The notes below the pieces were generated by a model. It searched no databases. It was given only the letters and a program-made list of their open reading frames with translations, and had not been told where the DNA came from. 20,974 bases of DNA, taken from the IMG/VR virus record IMGVR_UViG_3300014720_000228, positions 1-20,974 of that record; one strand, 5' to 3'. This document shows positions 6,015 to 12,219 of the stretch, piece by piece (positions within the stretch are counted from its first letter, which is position 1; each line of letters starts with the position of its first letter). The stretch comes from a virus. The translations under genes and the position numbers were made by a program.

Positions 6015-6432
6015 GAATCAGGGAGTTCAAATCATCCTCAATCGGATGCAGTCGCACCCCGAGGAGTTCGTGGATGACAGAAAGTTTGCCAACCTAGAAA
6101 ACAACCGATGGTCATGGATTGTTGAGAAAGTAATTACTCGGGTTGAGCATAAGCACCAAACAAACTCCTCTCACGGCTACCGCATACCTTTGCCGTTCCT
6201 AACCAACGATGAGGTGGACGCCCTTTACGATAAGTACATGTCGATACAAGGCGAAGCCTTTACGCACCGAGTGATGCGTGAGTTGTTGGAAGATGACCCT
6301 TCCCCCCAACTAGAACCTAACAGTGTTAGGTTTACCACAACCGAAAGGTTTCGGACAGGCCGCGCCCAAGCGTCTGCGATGATAGTGACCAAAGAAGAGG
6401 GTACTACGCAACAAGGCGGTCTAAGCACATGA
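5989..6432 (+). CDS. Hypothetical phage protein, 147 aa
   Basis: 147 residues. The start at 5989 has AAGGA five bases upstream and overlaps the end of the VRR-NUC gene. The N-terminal half is helical with tryptophans (ENNRWSWIVEKVITRVEHKH), followed by FLTNDEVDALYDKYMSIQGEAFTHRVMRELLEDD. The C-terminal 30 residues look disordered. No known domain. It sits between a nuclease and the DNA polymerase (ATGA overlap with the polymerase), so a replication-related role is a reasonable guess. Palindrome copy 10 lies inside at 6317-6329. Confidence 0.65.
   Translation: MESQTLLIKNQGVQIILNRMQSHPEEFVDDRKFANLENNRWSWIVEKVITRVEHKHQTNSSHGYRIPLPFLTNDEVDALYDKYMSIQGEAFTHRVMRELLEDDPSPQLEPNSVRFTTTERFRTGRAQASAMIVTKEEGTTQQGGLST
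6314..6332. repeat. Palindrome copy 10, extended to 19 bp
   Basis: The core CTAACAGTGTTAG (6317-6329) lies inside a perfect 19-bp palindrome, AACCTAACAGTGTTAGGTT. It is the longest copy and the last before the site disappears from the window. It lies about 100 bp upstream of the polymerase start. Confidence 0.9.
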
Positions 6433-8252
6433 ATATTTTGACGATTGACTTTGAGACTTTTTACGACAAAGACTTTTCGTTGTCGAAGATGACCACGGAA
6501 GAATACATTCGCTCAAAGCAGTTTGAAGTGATTGGCGTAGCGGTCAAAGTTAACGACGGCCCGACCGAGTGGTTCAGTGGTACAAAAGAGCAGACTAAGT
6601 TTTGGCTTGGTAAATACAACTGGGCGCAGTCTGTTGCTGTTGCTCACAACGCTATGTTTGACATGGCTATTCTTAACTGGCGGTTTGGTTACAAGCCCAA
6701 GAAAATTGTGGATACGCTGTCAATGGCTAGAGCCATACACGGCACAGAAGTAGGTGGCAGTCTTGCGGTGCTTGCACAACACTACCAACTAGGTCAGAAA
6801 GGTACGGAGGTAATAAATGCGCTGGGTAAAAGAAGAATTGATTTTTCTGATGAGGACTTGTCCCGTTACGGCAGTTACTGTATTAACGACGTCGATCTTA
6901 CTTATAATCTTTTCGGTTGTCTTGCTGGTGACTTCCCTGTAAGCGAGTTAAACCTCATCGATCTAACCATCCGCATGTTCACTGAGCCTGTGCTTGAGTT
7001 AGATAAGAACACGTTGATTAGACATCTCACTGAAGTGCAAGACACTAAAGCCCGTCTGATGGATGGCATTGACGAGAACCGAGATGTGCTGATGAGCAAC
7101 CCACAGTTTGCTGAACTGCTACGCAAACAGAATGTAGAACCTCCGGTCAAGATTAGTCCTGCAACGGGCAAGGAGACTTACGCCTTCTCCAAGACAGACG
7201 AAGAGTTCAAAACCCTACTAGAACATGAGAACGATGTGGTGCAAGCACTTGTTGCCGCTCGGCTGGGGGTCAAATCAACTATCGAAGAAACTCGCACTGA
7301 GCGTTTTATCTCTATTGCGGATCGGGGTTCTTTACCTATCCCCCTACGCTACTATGCCGCACACACGGGTCGCTGGGGTGGTGATGACAAAGTAAACATG
7401 CAGAACCTACCCCGCTCGTCGCCCCTAAAGAAAGCCATCATTGCACCCAAGAGGCACATGGTGATTGACTCCGATTCATCACAGATTGAAGCCCGTACGC
7501 TGGCTTGGTTGGCAGAACAGAAAGACTTAGTTGAAGCGTTTGAGAGAGGTGAAGATGTATATAAGATCATGGCATCCGCGATATACGGCAAACCTGAAGA
7601 TCAGATTACGAAAGATGAACGCTTTGTGGGGAAAACTACGATCCTCGGAGCGGGGTACGGCATGGGGGCAATCAAGTTTAAGACTCAGCTTAAGACGTTC
7701 GGCGTCGATCTTTCGGAGGATGAGTGTAAAAGAATCATCTCGGTTTACCGAGAAACCTACCCCCGTATACCGCAACTGTGGCGCCAAGCAAGTAATGCGT
7801 TACTGGCTATTGCCAATGAACAAACTGCTCCTCTCGGGAGAGAAGGGGTACTCGCGGTGGAAGGTACTAAAGGTATTAGGTTGCCAAACAGTCTTTATAT
7901 CAAATACCCGAATCTGCGTCGATGGGTCAACGACCAAGGTAAAGAGGAATTGGTCTACGACACCAAGAAGGGGAAAGCGGTAATCCCTAACCGCATATAC
8001 GGCGGGAAGGTTATTGAGAACATCTGCCAAGCACTTGCTCGTATAGCCATAGGAGAGCAGATGCTAATGATCGCTAAGAAATACAAGGTGGTGATGACTG
8101 TGCATGACGCTGTTGCTTGTATCGTTCCCGACTCCGAAGCGGAAACGGGGCGTGAGTTTGTAGAGATGTGTATGCGTATTCGCCCTAAGTGGGCACCTGA
8201 TCTACCACTGAACTGTGAGTCAGGCGTAGGTCGTTCTTATGGAGACTGCTAA
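6429..8252 (+). CDS. Family A DNA polymerase with 3'-5' exonuclease
   Basis: 607 residues, the replicative polymerase. The N-terminal proofreading domain has Exo I D7-x-E9 (TIDFETF), Exo II D78 (HNAMFDMAIL) and Exo III around Y150/D154 (YCINDVDLT). The polymerase domain has motif A with D349 (DSSQIEAR), motif B R398-K402-Y410-G411 (KTTILGAGYG) and motif C H559-D560 (VHDAV). No 5'-3' exonuclease domain is present, as usual in phages. The residue matching E. coli Pol I F762 (four after the motif B lysine) is Leu406. The gene overlaps its neighbour at ATGA (6429-6432), with AAGGCGG upstream as SD. It is in the P2 unit and intact. Confidence 0.95.
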   Translation: MNILTIDFETFYDKDFSLSKMTTEEYIRSKQFEVIGVAVKVNDGPTEWFSGTKEQTKFWLGKYNWAQSVAVAHNAMFDMAILNWRFGYKPKKIVDTLSMARAIHGTEVGGSLAVLAQHYQLGQKGTEVINALGKRRIDFSDEDLSRYGSYCINDVDLTYNLFGCLAGDFPVSELNLIDLTIRMFTEPVLELDKNTLIRHLTEVQDTKARLMDGIDENRDVLMSNPQFAELLRKQNVEPPVKISPATGKETYAFSKTDEEFKTLLEHENDVVQALVAARLGVKSTIEETRTERFISIADRGSLPIPLRYYAAHTGRWGGDDKVNMQNLPRSSPLKKAIIAPKRHMVIDSDSSQIEARTLAWLAEQKDLVEAFERGEDVYKIMASAIYGKPEDQITKDERFVGKTTILGAGYGMGAIKFKTQLKTFGVDLSEDECKRIISVYRETYPRIPQLWRQASNALLAIANEQTAPLGREGVLAVEGTKGIRLPNSLYIKYPNLRRWVNDQGKEELVYDTKKGKAVIPNRIYGGKVIENICQALARIAIGEQMLMIAKKYKVVMTVHDAVACIVPDSEAETGREFVEMCMRIRPKWAPDLPLNCESGVGRSYGDC

Positions 8253-8461
8253 TGAAGATTAACAACCACATTGACTACACGATGCCCTACATGGCGGCAC
8301 AGCAAGCCCTCAAGAAACTGCAAGACGCCATGCTTGAGAAGCGGTATGACGATGCTAAGTTAGCCGCTATCGATGCAATTGCCGAAGTAAAACTAACCCT
8401 GAACTCAATCGTTAACGAAGAGGAGATATGGAAAAACAAAAACTTCATCCCTCGGGGATGA
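8252..8461 (+). CDS. Hypothetical small helical protein
   Basis: 69 residues. The ATG overlaps the polymerase stop (TAATG), with GGAG at 8241-8244 seven bases upstream. Almost entirely helical (AAQQALKKLQDAMLEKRYDDAKLAAIDAIAEVKLTLNSI), of a type common in phage genomes with unknown function. The tight coupling suggests co-expression with the polymerase. Confidence 0.65.
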   Translation: MKINNHIDYTMPYMAAQQALKKLQDAMLEKRYDDAKLAAIDAIAEVKLTLNSIVNEEEIWKNKNFIPRG

Positions 8462-8589
8462 CATGGCAACGCTGGGAGTGGCCCTTCAAAACGCCACAAG
8501 AGCGCAAGCTGGTAGCACAGTATTTCAAGGAGCAACACCACAACGAGAAGCGTGAGCAACTCGACAATCTTAAATCTGCACCATTTTAA
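8428..8589 (+). CDS. Hypothetical 53-aa protein
   Basis: A 53-codon ORF (MEKQKLHPSGMTWQRWEW...SAPF), with GAGG four bases before the ATG at 8428. A second possible start at 8458 overlaps the previous stop as ATGA and would give 43 residues. The frame fills an otherwise empty 140-bp gap between two genes. The composition, with a tryptophan-rich beginning (TWQRWEWPFKTP) and a charged helix (KLVAQYFKEQHHNEKREQ), looks like a real protein. Function unknown. Confidence 0.6.
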   Translation: MEKQKLHPSGMTWQRWEWPFKTPQERKLVAQYFKEQHHNEKREQLDNLKSAPF

Positions 8590-8600
8590 GGAGCAAACAA

Positions 8601-9047
8601 ATGAAAAGAGCAACAAGACGAGCCAAGGTTATTAACTTCATTCAGACCAACCCCGACGTTTCAGCTAAGGACGTAGCCAAGAAATTTAAGATGGCACTTC
8701 CCACCATCTATAACATCCGCAAGCAAGCGACTCTACCTTTGGTTGTTGATGACACAAGCGTACTTACGCAGAAGCAAGCCAATGAGGTTTATCAATCCAT
8801 GATTAAAAAGACTCCAGCTAGCAAAACCCGTGCTGTTCAGTACGGCGGCGACCACTACATGGCATTGGGTTTACAGCCTTGGGATGCGATGGAAGCGTGG
8901 ATGTCCCCCGAAGCATTTGCTGGTTTCCTGCGAGGCAACGTGATTAAGTACATTGCCCGTACCGAAAAGAAAGGCGGCTTGGAGGACTTACAAAAAGCCC
9001 GTCACTACCTCGACAAACTTGTTGAAGTTGTTGAAGCGCATCAGTAA
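8601..9047 (+). CDS. HTH-DUF3310 fusion protein
   Basis: 148 residues with an AAGGAGC SD (8588-8594). Residues about 14-43 (DVSAKDVAKKFKMALPTIYNIRKQA) read as a helix-turn-helix. Residues about 82-146 are a DUF3310 domain, with GGDHYMALGLQPWDAMEAW, GFLRGNVIKYIARTEKK and LEDLQKARHYLDKL. DUF3310 is widespread in tailed phages and also occurs in the T7 gene 1.7 nucleotide kinase. A nucleotide-metabolism link has been proposed, but the domain alone is not assigned a reaction here. The HTH suggests DNA binding as well. Confidence 0.8.
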   Translation: MKRATRRAKVINFIQTNPDVSAKDVAKKFKMALPTIYNIRKQATLPLVVDDTSVLTQKQANEVYQSMIKKTPASKTRAVQYGGDHYMALGLQPWDAMEAWMSPEAFAGFLRGNVIKYIARTEKKGGLEDLQKARHYLDKLVEVVEAHQ

Positions 9048-9061
9048 ACAAAAGGAAGATC

Positions 9062-9460
9062 ATGACTGACCTACGCAAAGCGGCAGAGCAGGCGTTAGAG
9101 GCTTTTGAAAAAATATACGAGGGATGCGGGGAGGTTAAAAAAGACAACTTAAGCAAGCACTCAAATGAGTTGGCTACGTTGGTGAGAAAAGACTGCATAC
9201 CTCAAATTAATGTACTACGCCAAGCACTAGTGCAACTAGAACAAAACGAAAGTTTTTTGTCTTGTTCTATTAAAGATCTTAACTTACACAAAAGATCAAT
9301 CAACTGTTTACGGGCGTACTCTATTGAAACAGTAGGTGAGTTGTGTGACAAATACCCTCATGAAATAAATAAAATACCCAATCTTGGCAAGTTATCTTTC
9401 AAAAACATTGTAGAAGCGTTAGCTGAGCATGGTTTAAGCCTCAAGAAGAAGAACACATGA
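9062..9460 (+). CDS. Phage protein with an RNA polymerase alpha-CTD-like domain
   Basis: 132 residues. Residues 1-62 are helical (MTDLRKAAEQALEAFEKIYE ... INVLRQALVQLEQ), a kind of N-terminal segment common in small phage proteins. Residues about 65-128 match the RNA polymerase alpha C-terminal domain: IKDLNLHKRSINCLRAYSIE, TVGELCDKYPHEINKIPNLGK, and a terminal ALAEHGLSLK. Against E. coli alpha, R265 corresponds to R78, N268 to N81, C269 to C82, G296 to G109 and S299 to S112; K298 is replaced by Leu111. It could bind upstream DNA or occupy the alpha-CTD's partners. The CTD-coding part is visibly A+T-richer than its neighbours, suggesting recent acquisition. SD AAGGA at 9052-9056. Confidence 0.8.
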   Translation: MTDLRKAAEQALEAFEKIYEGCGEVKKDNLSKHSNELATLVRKDCIPQINVLRQALVQLEQNESFLSCSIKDLNLHKRSINCLRAYSIETVGELCDKYPHEINKIPNLGKLSFKNIVEALAEHGLSLKKKNT

Positions 9461-9693
9461 ACGACGAACAAATCTTTGAACTAGCAGATAAGATTGGGTT
9501 CCAAGATGACTTTGGTCGGTGGAACTTCACGAGTGAGAACTTGCTGGACTTTGTGTTCATGGTTCAGAAGGCAGAGCGTGAATGGGTTGGGCTGACTAAA
9601 GAAGAAGCCAAAGAAATCTCAATGGCAAATCGTCCCTATGTAATAGACATGATTGCCGCATTGGAAGCCAAACTGAAGGAGAAGAACGCATGA
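9457..9693 (+). CDS. Hypothetical phage protein, 78 aa
   Basis: 78 residues, starting at ATGA over the previous stop and ending in ATGA over the next start. It begins MNDEQIFELADKIGFQDDFGRWNF, has a central helix and ends in a charged helix (MIAALEAKLKEKNA). The first segment resembles a small family frequent in proteobacterial phages, without known function. Confidence 0.65.
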   Translation: MNDEQIFELADKIGFQDDFGRWNFTSENLLDFVFMVQKAEREWVGLTKEEAKEISMANRPYVIDMIAALEAKLKEKNA

Positions 9694-9926
9694 AAGATAG
9701 AATCATCCTAGCAACAGTTGCATCAGGAATGGTGATCCTTGTTGCCGCCATATTTTTTATCGGTGTACACCATGGGTCCCGTGTTAAAGCCATGGACATG
9801 GTAGAAATCTTTGAAGCGGGGAAGAAGGAAGCCTTACGAGTTTCACCCCGTCCATCCCTAGAACTTGAAATTACTTGCGCCAACGTATGGGCTGGCAAGG
9901 TTGCACCACCGGAGGTATTGAAATGA
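9690..9926 (+). CDS. Small single-span membrane protein
   Basis: 78 residues with AAGGAG at 9676-9681 eight bases before the ATG. Residues about 5-25 (IILATVASGMVILVAAIFFIG) are one transmembrane helix. The remainder is soluble (AMDMVEIFEAGKKEAL...) and probably lies outside the cytoplasm or along the membrane. No lysis-gene hallmark such as a partner Rz1 gene is seen. Function unknown. Confidence 0.65.
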   Translation: MKDRIILATVASGMVILVAAIFFIGVHHGSRVKAMDMVEIFEAGKKEALRVSPRPSLELEITCANVWAGKVAPPEVLK

Positions 9927-10129
9927 ATAAATTACCTAAAGCCGATGTGAAACAGCGGCATGAACTTGCTGATGAGTTTTTTAAATTAGTTGAACGTAAG
10001 AAGATTAAAAACATAGTGCCTATAGTACTTGGGATCTACACGATGGCGCTATGGAAAAGCGGCTACGATAAAAAGTTTGTACTTAGCACTGCCGCTGATT
10101 TTATTGACACGTGGTACGCTAAACATTGA
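9923..10129 (+). CDS. Hypothetical small basic protein
   Basis: 68 residues. The start at 9923 overlaps the previous stop (ATGA) and has an excellent GGAGG seven bases upstream. An upstream in-frame start at 9875 is rejected because it lies deep in the previous gene. It is helical and lysine-rich (DEFFKLVERKKIKNIVPIVLGIYTMALWKSGYDKKFVLSTAADFIDTWY). A+T-rich codons resemble those of the alpha-CTD gene. No family recognised. Confidence 0.6.
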   Translation: MNKLPKADVKQRHELADEFFKLVERKKIKNIVPIVLGIYTMALWKSGYDKKFVLSTAADFIDTWYAKH

Positions 10130-10161
10130 GTGCATCGACGCAATCGATATAAGGTGGAAAC

Positions 10162-10353
10162 GTGACGCCCATTGAAAATAAAATTTGGCAGTATCTTGTG
10201 GAACACAAAACTCCTGTGCAAGCAAGCACGCTGGCAAAAAGATTTATTGTTAGCCAAGGGCATGTAAGGCGTGTACTTAAAGACCTTGCAGACAAACAGA
10301 CCCTTGACGTCATAGTAATTGGCACGAGCAAATTCTACAGGGTGAAAGAATGA
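10162..10353 (+). CDS. Winged-helix DNA-binding protein
   Basis: 63 residues from a GTG start with AAGGTGG at 10151-10157. Residues about 3-39 (IENKIWQYLVEHKTPVQAS, LAKRFIVSQGHVRRVLKDL) form a helix-turn-helix with the VSQGHVRRVLKDL recognition helix. The following strands (LDVIVIGTSKFYRVKE) form a wing. This is the size of a minimal winged-helix regulator. It is inside the P2 unit and may control P2/P3 or the palindrome sites, but nothing links it to a particular site. It follows a 32-bp gap with no other signal. Confidence 0.7.
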   Translation: MTPIENKIWQYLVEHKTPVQASTLAKRFIVSQGHVRRVLKDLADKQTLDVIVIGTSKFYRVKE

Positions 10354-10559
10354 ACAACGAAGCAATGATCCATGCATGGCAGAAGTGGACTGAGCCAATG
10401 CTCCCCGAAGCGCACAAAGGAACAGTGCCTACTGAGTCGCTGTATTACCAAGCGTTCAAGGCTGGCTGGGAGTCGGCTGTTGATGCGCAAGTTACCGCTA
10501 TGTCTTACGAGATCGAATCACTTGAGCAAAAACTCAGGGAAGAAAGAAACAAGAAATGA
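10350..10559 (+). CDS. Hypothetical phage protein, 69 aa
   Basis: 69 residues, coupled to both neighbours by ATGA overlaps. The first part contains HAWQKWTEPMLPE and SLYYQAFKAGWESAVDAQ, a pattern seen in many small phage proteins with a GW-AA-type motif. The C-terminal 25 residues are a coiled-coil-like helix (MSYEIESLEQKLREERNKK). Function unknown. Confidence 0.65.
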   Translation: MNNEAMIHAWQKWTEPMLPEAHKGTVPTESLYYQAFKAGWESAVDAQVTAMSYEIESLEQKLREERNKK

Positions 10560-11221
10560 CTACATGGTCTTACTCCTCTCTCAAAACATTTGAACAATGC
10601 CCTAAGAAGTACTACCACTTACGGGTAGTCAAGGATGTTAAAGATGAGGGTAACGATGCCACTATGTATGGTCAGGAGTTACACAAGGCGGCAGAGGAGT
10701 ACCTCAAAGAGGGTAAGCCTATCCCCCCTAAATTTCAGTTTATCCAAGATGTACTCGATGCGATCAAAGACATCCCCGGTGAAAAACACTGTGAGTTAAA
10801 ACTGGGTGTCAAGCAAACGGACGCTGGCTACGAGCCTTGCGGCTTCTTCGATAAAAATGTGTGGTGGCGGGGCATAGGCGACGTAGTTGTGGTACAAGAT
10901 GATGTGGCTTTCTCTCTTGACTACAAGACCAGCAAAAACGCCAAGTACGCAGACCTCAAACAATTGGACATACTAGCCGCCGCACTATTCACGCACTTCC
11001 CACAGATCAAGAAGGTCAAGTCTGCCTTGGCATTCGTGGTGAGTAACGAGTTCATCCGCAAGGAGCACTTTGCTGAGATGCGGGACTCATACTTTGCTAC
11101 GTTCCAACCAGAACTAGACAGGCTTGCTACTGCTGAAGAAACAGGAGTGTGGAACACCAATACCGGACCGTTGTGCAAATTTTGCCCAGTAACTAGCTGT
11201 GAACACAACAGGAGACGTTGA
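10556..11221 (+). CDS. RecB/Cas4-like PD-(D/E)XK nuclease with Fe-S cysteines
   Basis: 221 residues. SYSSLKTFEQCPKKYY (5-20) is the typical N-terminal signature of the PD-(D/E)XK_1 family, followed by YGQELHKAAEEYL (38-50) with the conserved histidine. The nuclease core has E80, D109 (GIGDVVVV), D122-x-K124 (LDYKTSK) and Q136. Cys15 together with Cys207, Cys210 and Cys215 (CKFCPVTSC) makes the four-cysteine set that holds an iron-sulfur cluster in Cas4 and AddB-like nucleases. Expected activity is exonucleolytic DNA processing in phage recombination or replication. No cas1 or CRISPR array is nearby, so this is not a CRISPR adaptation gene. Confidence 0.85.
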   Translation: MTTWSYSSLKTFEQCPKKYYHLRVVKDVKDEGNDATMYGQELHKAAEEYLKEGKPIPPKFQFIQDVLDAIKDIPGEKHCELKLGVKQTDAGYEPCGFFDKNVWWRGIGDVVVVQDDVAFSLDYKTSKNAKYADLKQLDILAAALFTHFPQIKKVKSALAFVVSNEFIRKEHFAEMRDSYFATFQPELDRLATAEETGVWNTNTGPLCKFCPVTSCEHNRRR

Positions 11222-11550
11222 TGAGCGGATACAAAAGTTCAGAAGAAGTCCCAATTCGTTTCCACGGATATTGTTCATACCCAAATTGCAGGAATAGAAA
11301 GATAGATGGAGACCGACCTTTTGTAAGTTGGATGGGAGTTCGATTCCCAATTGACGAAGCCTACCAATACCTCTCTCCACAAGCTAAACTAATGGCAGTT
11401 GCAAACCCTAGCGACTACGTTGAAAAATTTGGGCATTACTCTATAAATATAGAGCTACACCCAGAATGTGCTGCGGAATGGGCTATGCACTTAACTAGGG
11501 ATGCATTTGAAGCTGATGGTGGAGTAATTACAAAAATGGGGAAACGTTAA
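11221..11550 (+). CDS. Hypothetical protein with a possible zinc site
   Basis: 109 residues. I start at ATG 11221 (one-base overlap, TGATG) with AGGAG six bases upstream rather than at the TTG three bases earlier. C18-x4-C23 (YCSYPNC) and a later H-x2-C (HPEC, about 80-83) could bind one zinc ion. The rest has no recognisable fold. Codon use is A+T-rich compared with the nuclease before it. Confidence 0.6.
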   Translation: MSGYKSSEEVPIRFHGYCSYPNCRNRKIDGDRPFVSWMGVRFPIDEAYQYLSPQAKLMAVANPSDYVEKFGHYSINIELHPECAAEWAMHLTRDAFEADGGVITKMGKR

Positions 11551-11945
11551 TGGGCTACCTAGTAGCAAAACAACTAGCAATACGTAACCCAGAGTTTGAG
11601 TACAACACGTCTGATGTAATGGCACTAGAGATGGAAGTACAAATAGGACAGCCGGGGGAAAAACTCAAAGGGCTTTCAACTATTACTCTACGCACAAATC
11701 AAATCTCAGGCTATGACATGAAAGTCATGGTGCAAAAAGCGGATTCAGACGCATGGTGTCAGCCAGTTGAAGTTGGGGCCATTTCAATACAGGTACGGGG
11801 TGAATACGAAAGGCAAGTACTTATTGCCGCTTTTCAAAAAATAGGGTTGATGACGCTACCCGTCTACGGCAGAATAGAGTACGGACCCTTTGAACCCCCC
11901 GAGGAAGAACAAGATGCCTTACGTCAACAAACCGCGCCCGTATAA
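11550..11945 (+). CDS. Hypothetical phage protein, 131 aa
   Basis: 131 residues overlapping the previous stop as TAATG. The sequence alternates short strands (STITLRTNQI, DMKVMVQKAD, VGAISIQVRG), suggesting a beta-rich fold. The proline- and acidic-rich C-terminus (PFEPPEEEQDALRQQTAPV) is likely disordered. It overlaps the next gene by 32 bp. No family recognised. Confidence 0.6.
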   Translation: MGYLVAKQLAIRNPEFEYNTSDVMALEMEVQIGQPGEKLKGLSTITLRTNQISGYDMKVMVQKADSDAWCQPVEVGAISIQVRGEYERQVLIAAFQKIGLMTLPVYGRIEYGPFEPPEEEQDALRQQTAPV

Positions 11946-12219
11946 AAAAGAGTACGAGCAGTACCACGCCAGCGAGGAACAGAAGAAGAATCGGGCAACC
12001 CGCAATGCCGCCCGACGCAAGGCAGAAAAGAATGGTCAAGTCTCCAAGGGTGACAGCAAGGACGTACACCACACAAAGGCTTTATCTAAAGGTGGTACAA
12101 ACAAGGATAAATTAAAGGTAGTCTCGGCGTCTAACAATAGGTCATTTGACCGGGACTCTAACAATAAGCTGGTATCGGAAACAAGCCCAAGAGAGCGAAA
12201 GAGTGCGAATCGTAGATGA
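11914..12219 (+). CDS. HNH-like phage protein
   Basis: 101 residues from ATG 11914 (GAGG nine bases upstream). It begins MPYVNKPRPYKKEYEQY, continues with a very basic helix (RATRNAARRKAEKNG), then DVHHTKALSKGGTNKDKLKVVSASNNRSF. The H52-H53 pair, the GG-T-N turn and the asparagine about 21 residues later match the beta-beta-alpha metal fold of small phage HNH proteins. The CxxC zinc ribbon of larger HNH enzymes is missing, as usual in this subgroup. Phage HNH proteins cut DNA in packaging, homing or recombination. It overlaps the helicase gene. Confidence 0.75.
   Translation: MPYVNKPRPYKKEYEQYHASEEQKKNRATRNAARRKAEKNGQVSKGDSKDVHHTKALSKGGTNKDKLKVVSASNNRSFDRDSNNKLVSETSPRERKSANRR

Noticed and set aside
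257-6329. N-N-V-R / N-I-V-R as a repeated peptide motif
   Set aside because: Copies 6 and 8 are read in a different register (L-T-x-L) and copy 9 is non-coding, so the repeat is at nucleotide level.
10556-11221. CRISPR-Cas adaptation gene (Cas4)
   Set aside because: No cas1, cas2 or repeat array in the window; the setting is a phage replication region.
12131-12166. Two CTAACAATA half-sites about 28 bp apart in the HNH gene
   Set aside because: Right arms are absent. Isolated CTAACA occurs at several other places (4556, 5149, 13289, 17421, 17751), as expected from common codons.
12146-12202. TTG start at 12146 for the helicase
   Set aside because: The extra 19 residues are a shadow of the HNH gene, and the GTG at 12203 fits the family N-terminus.
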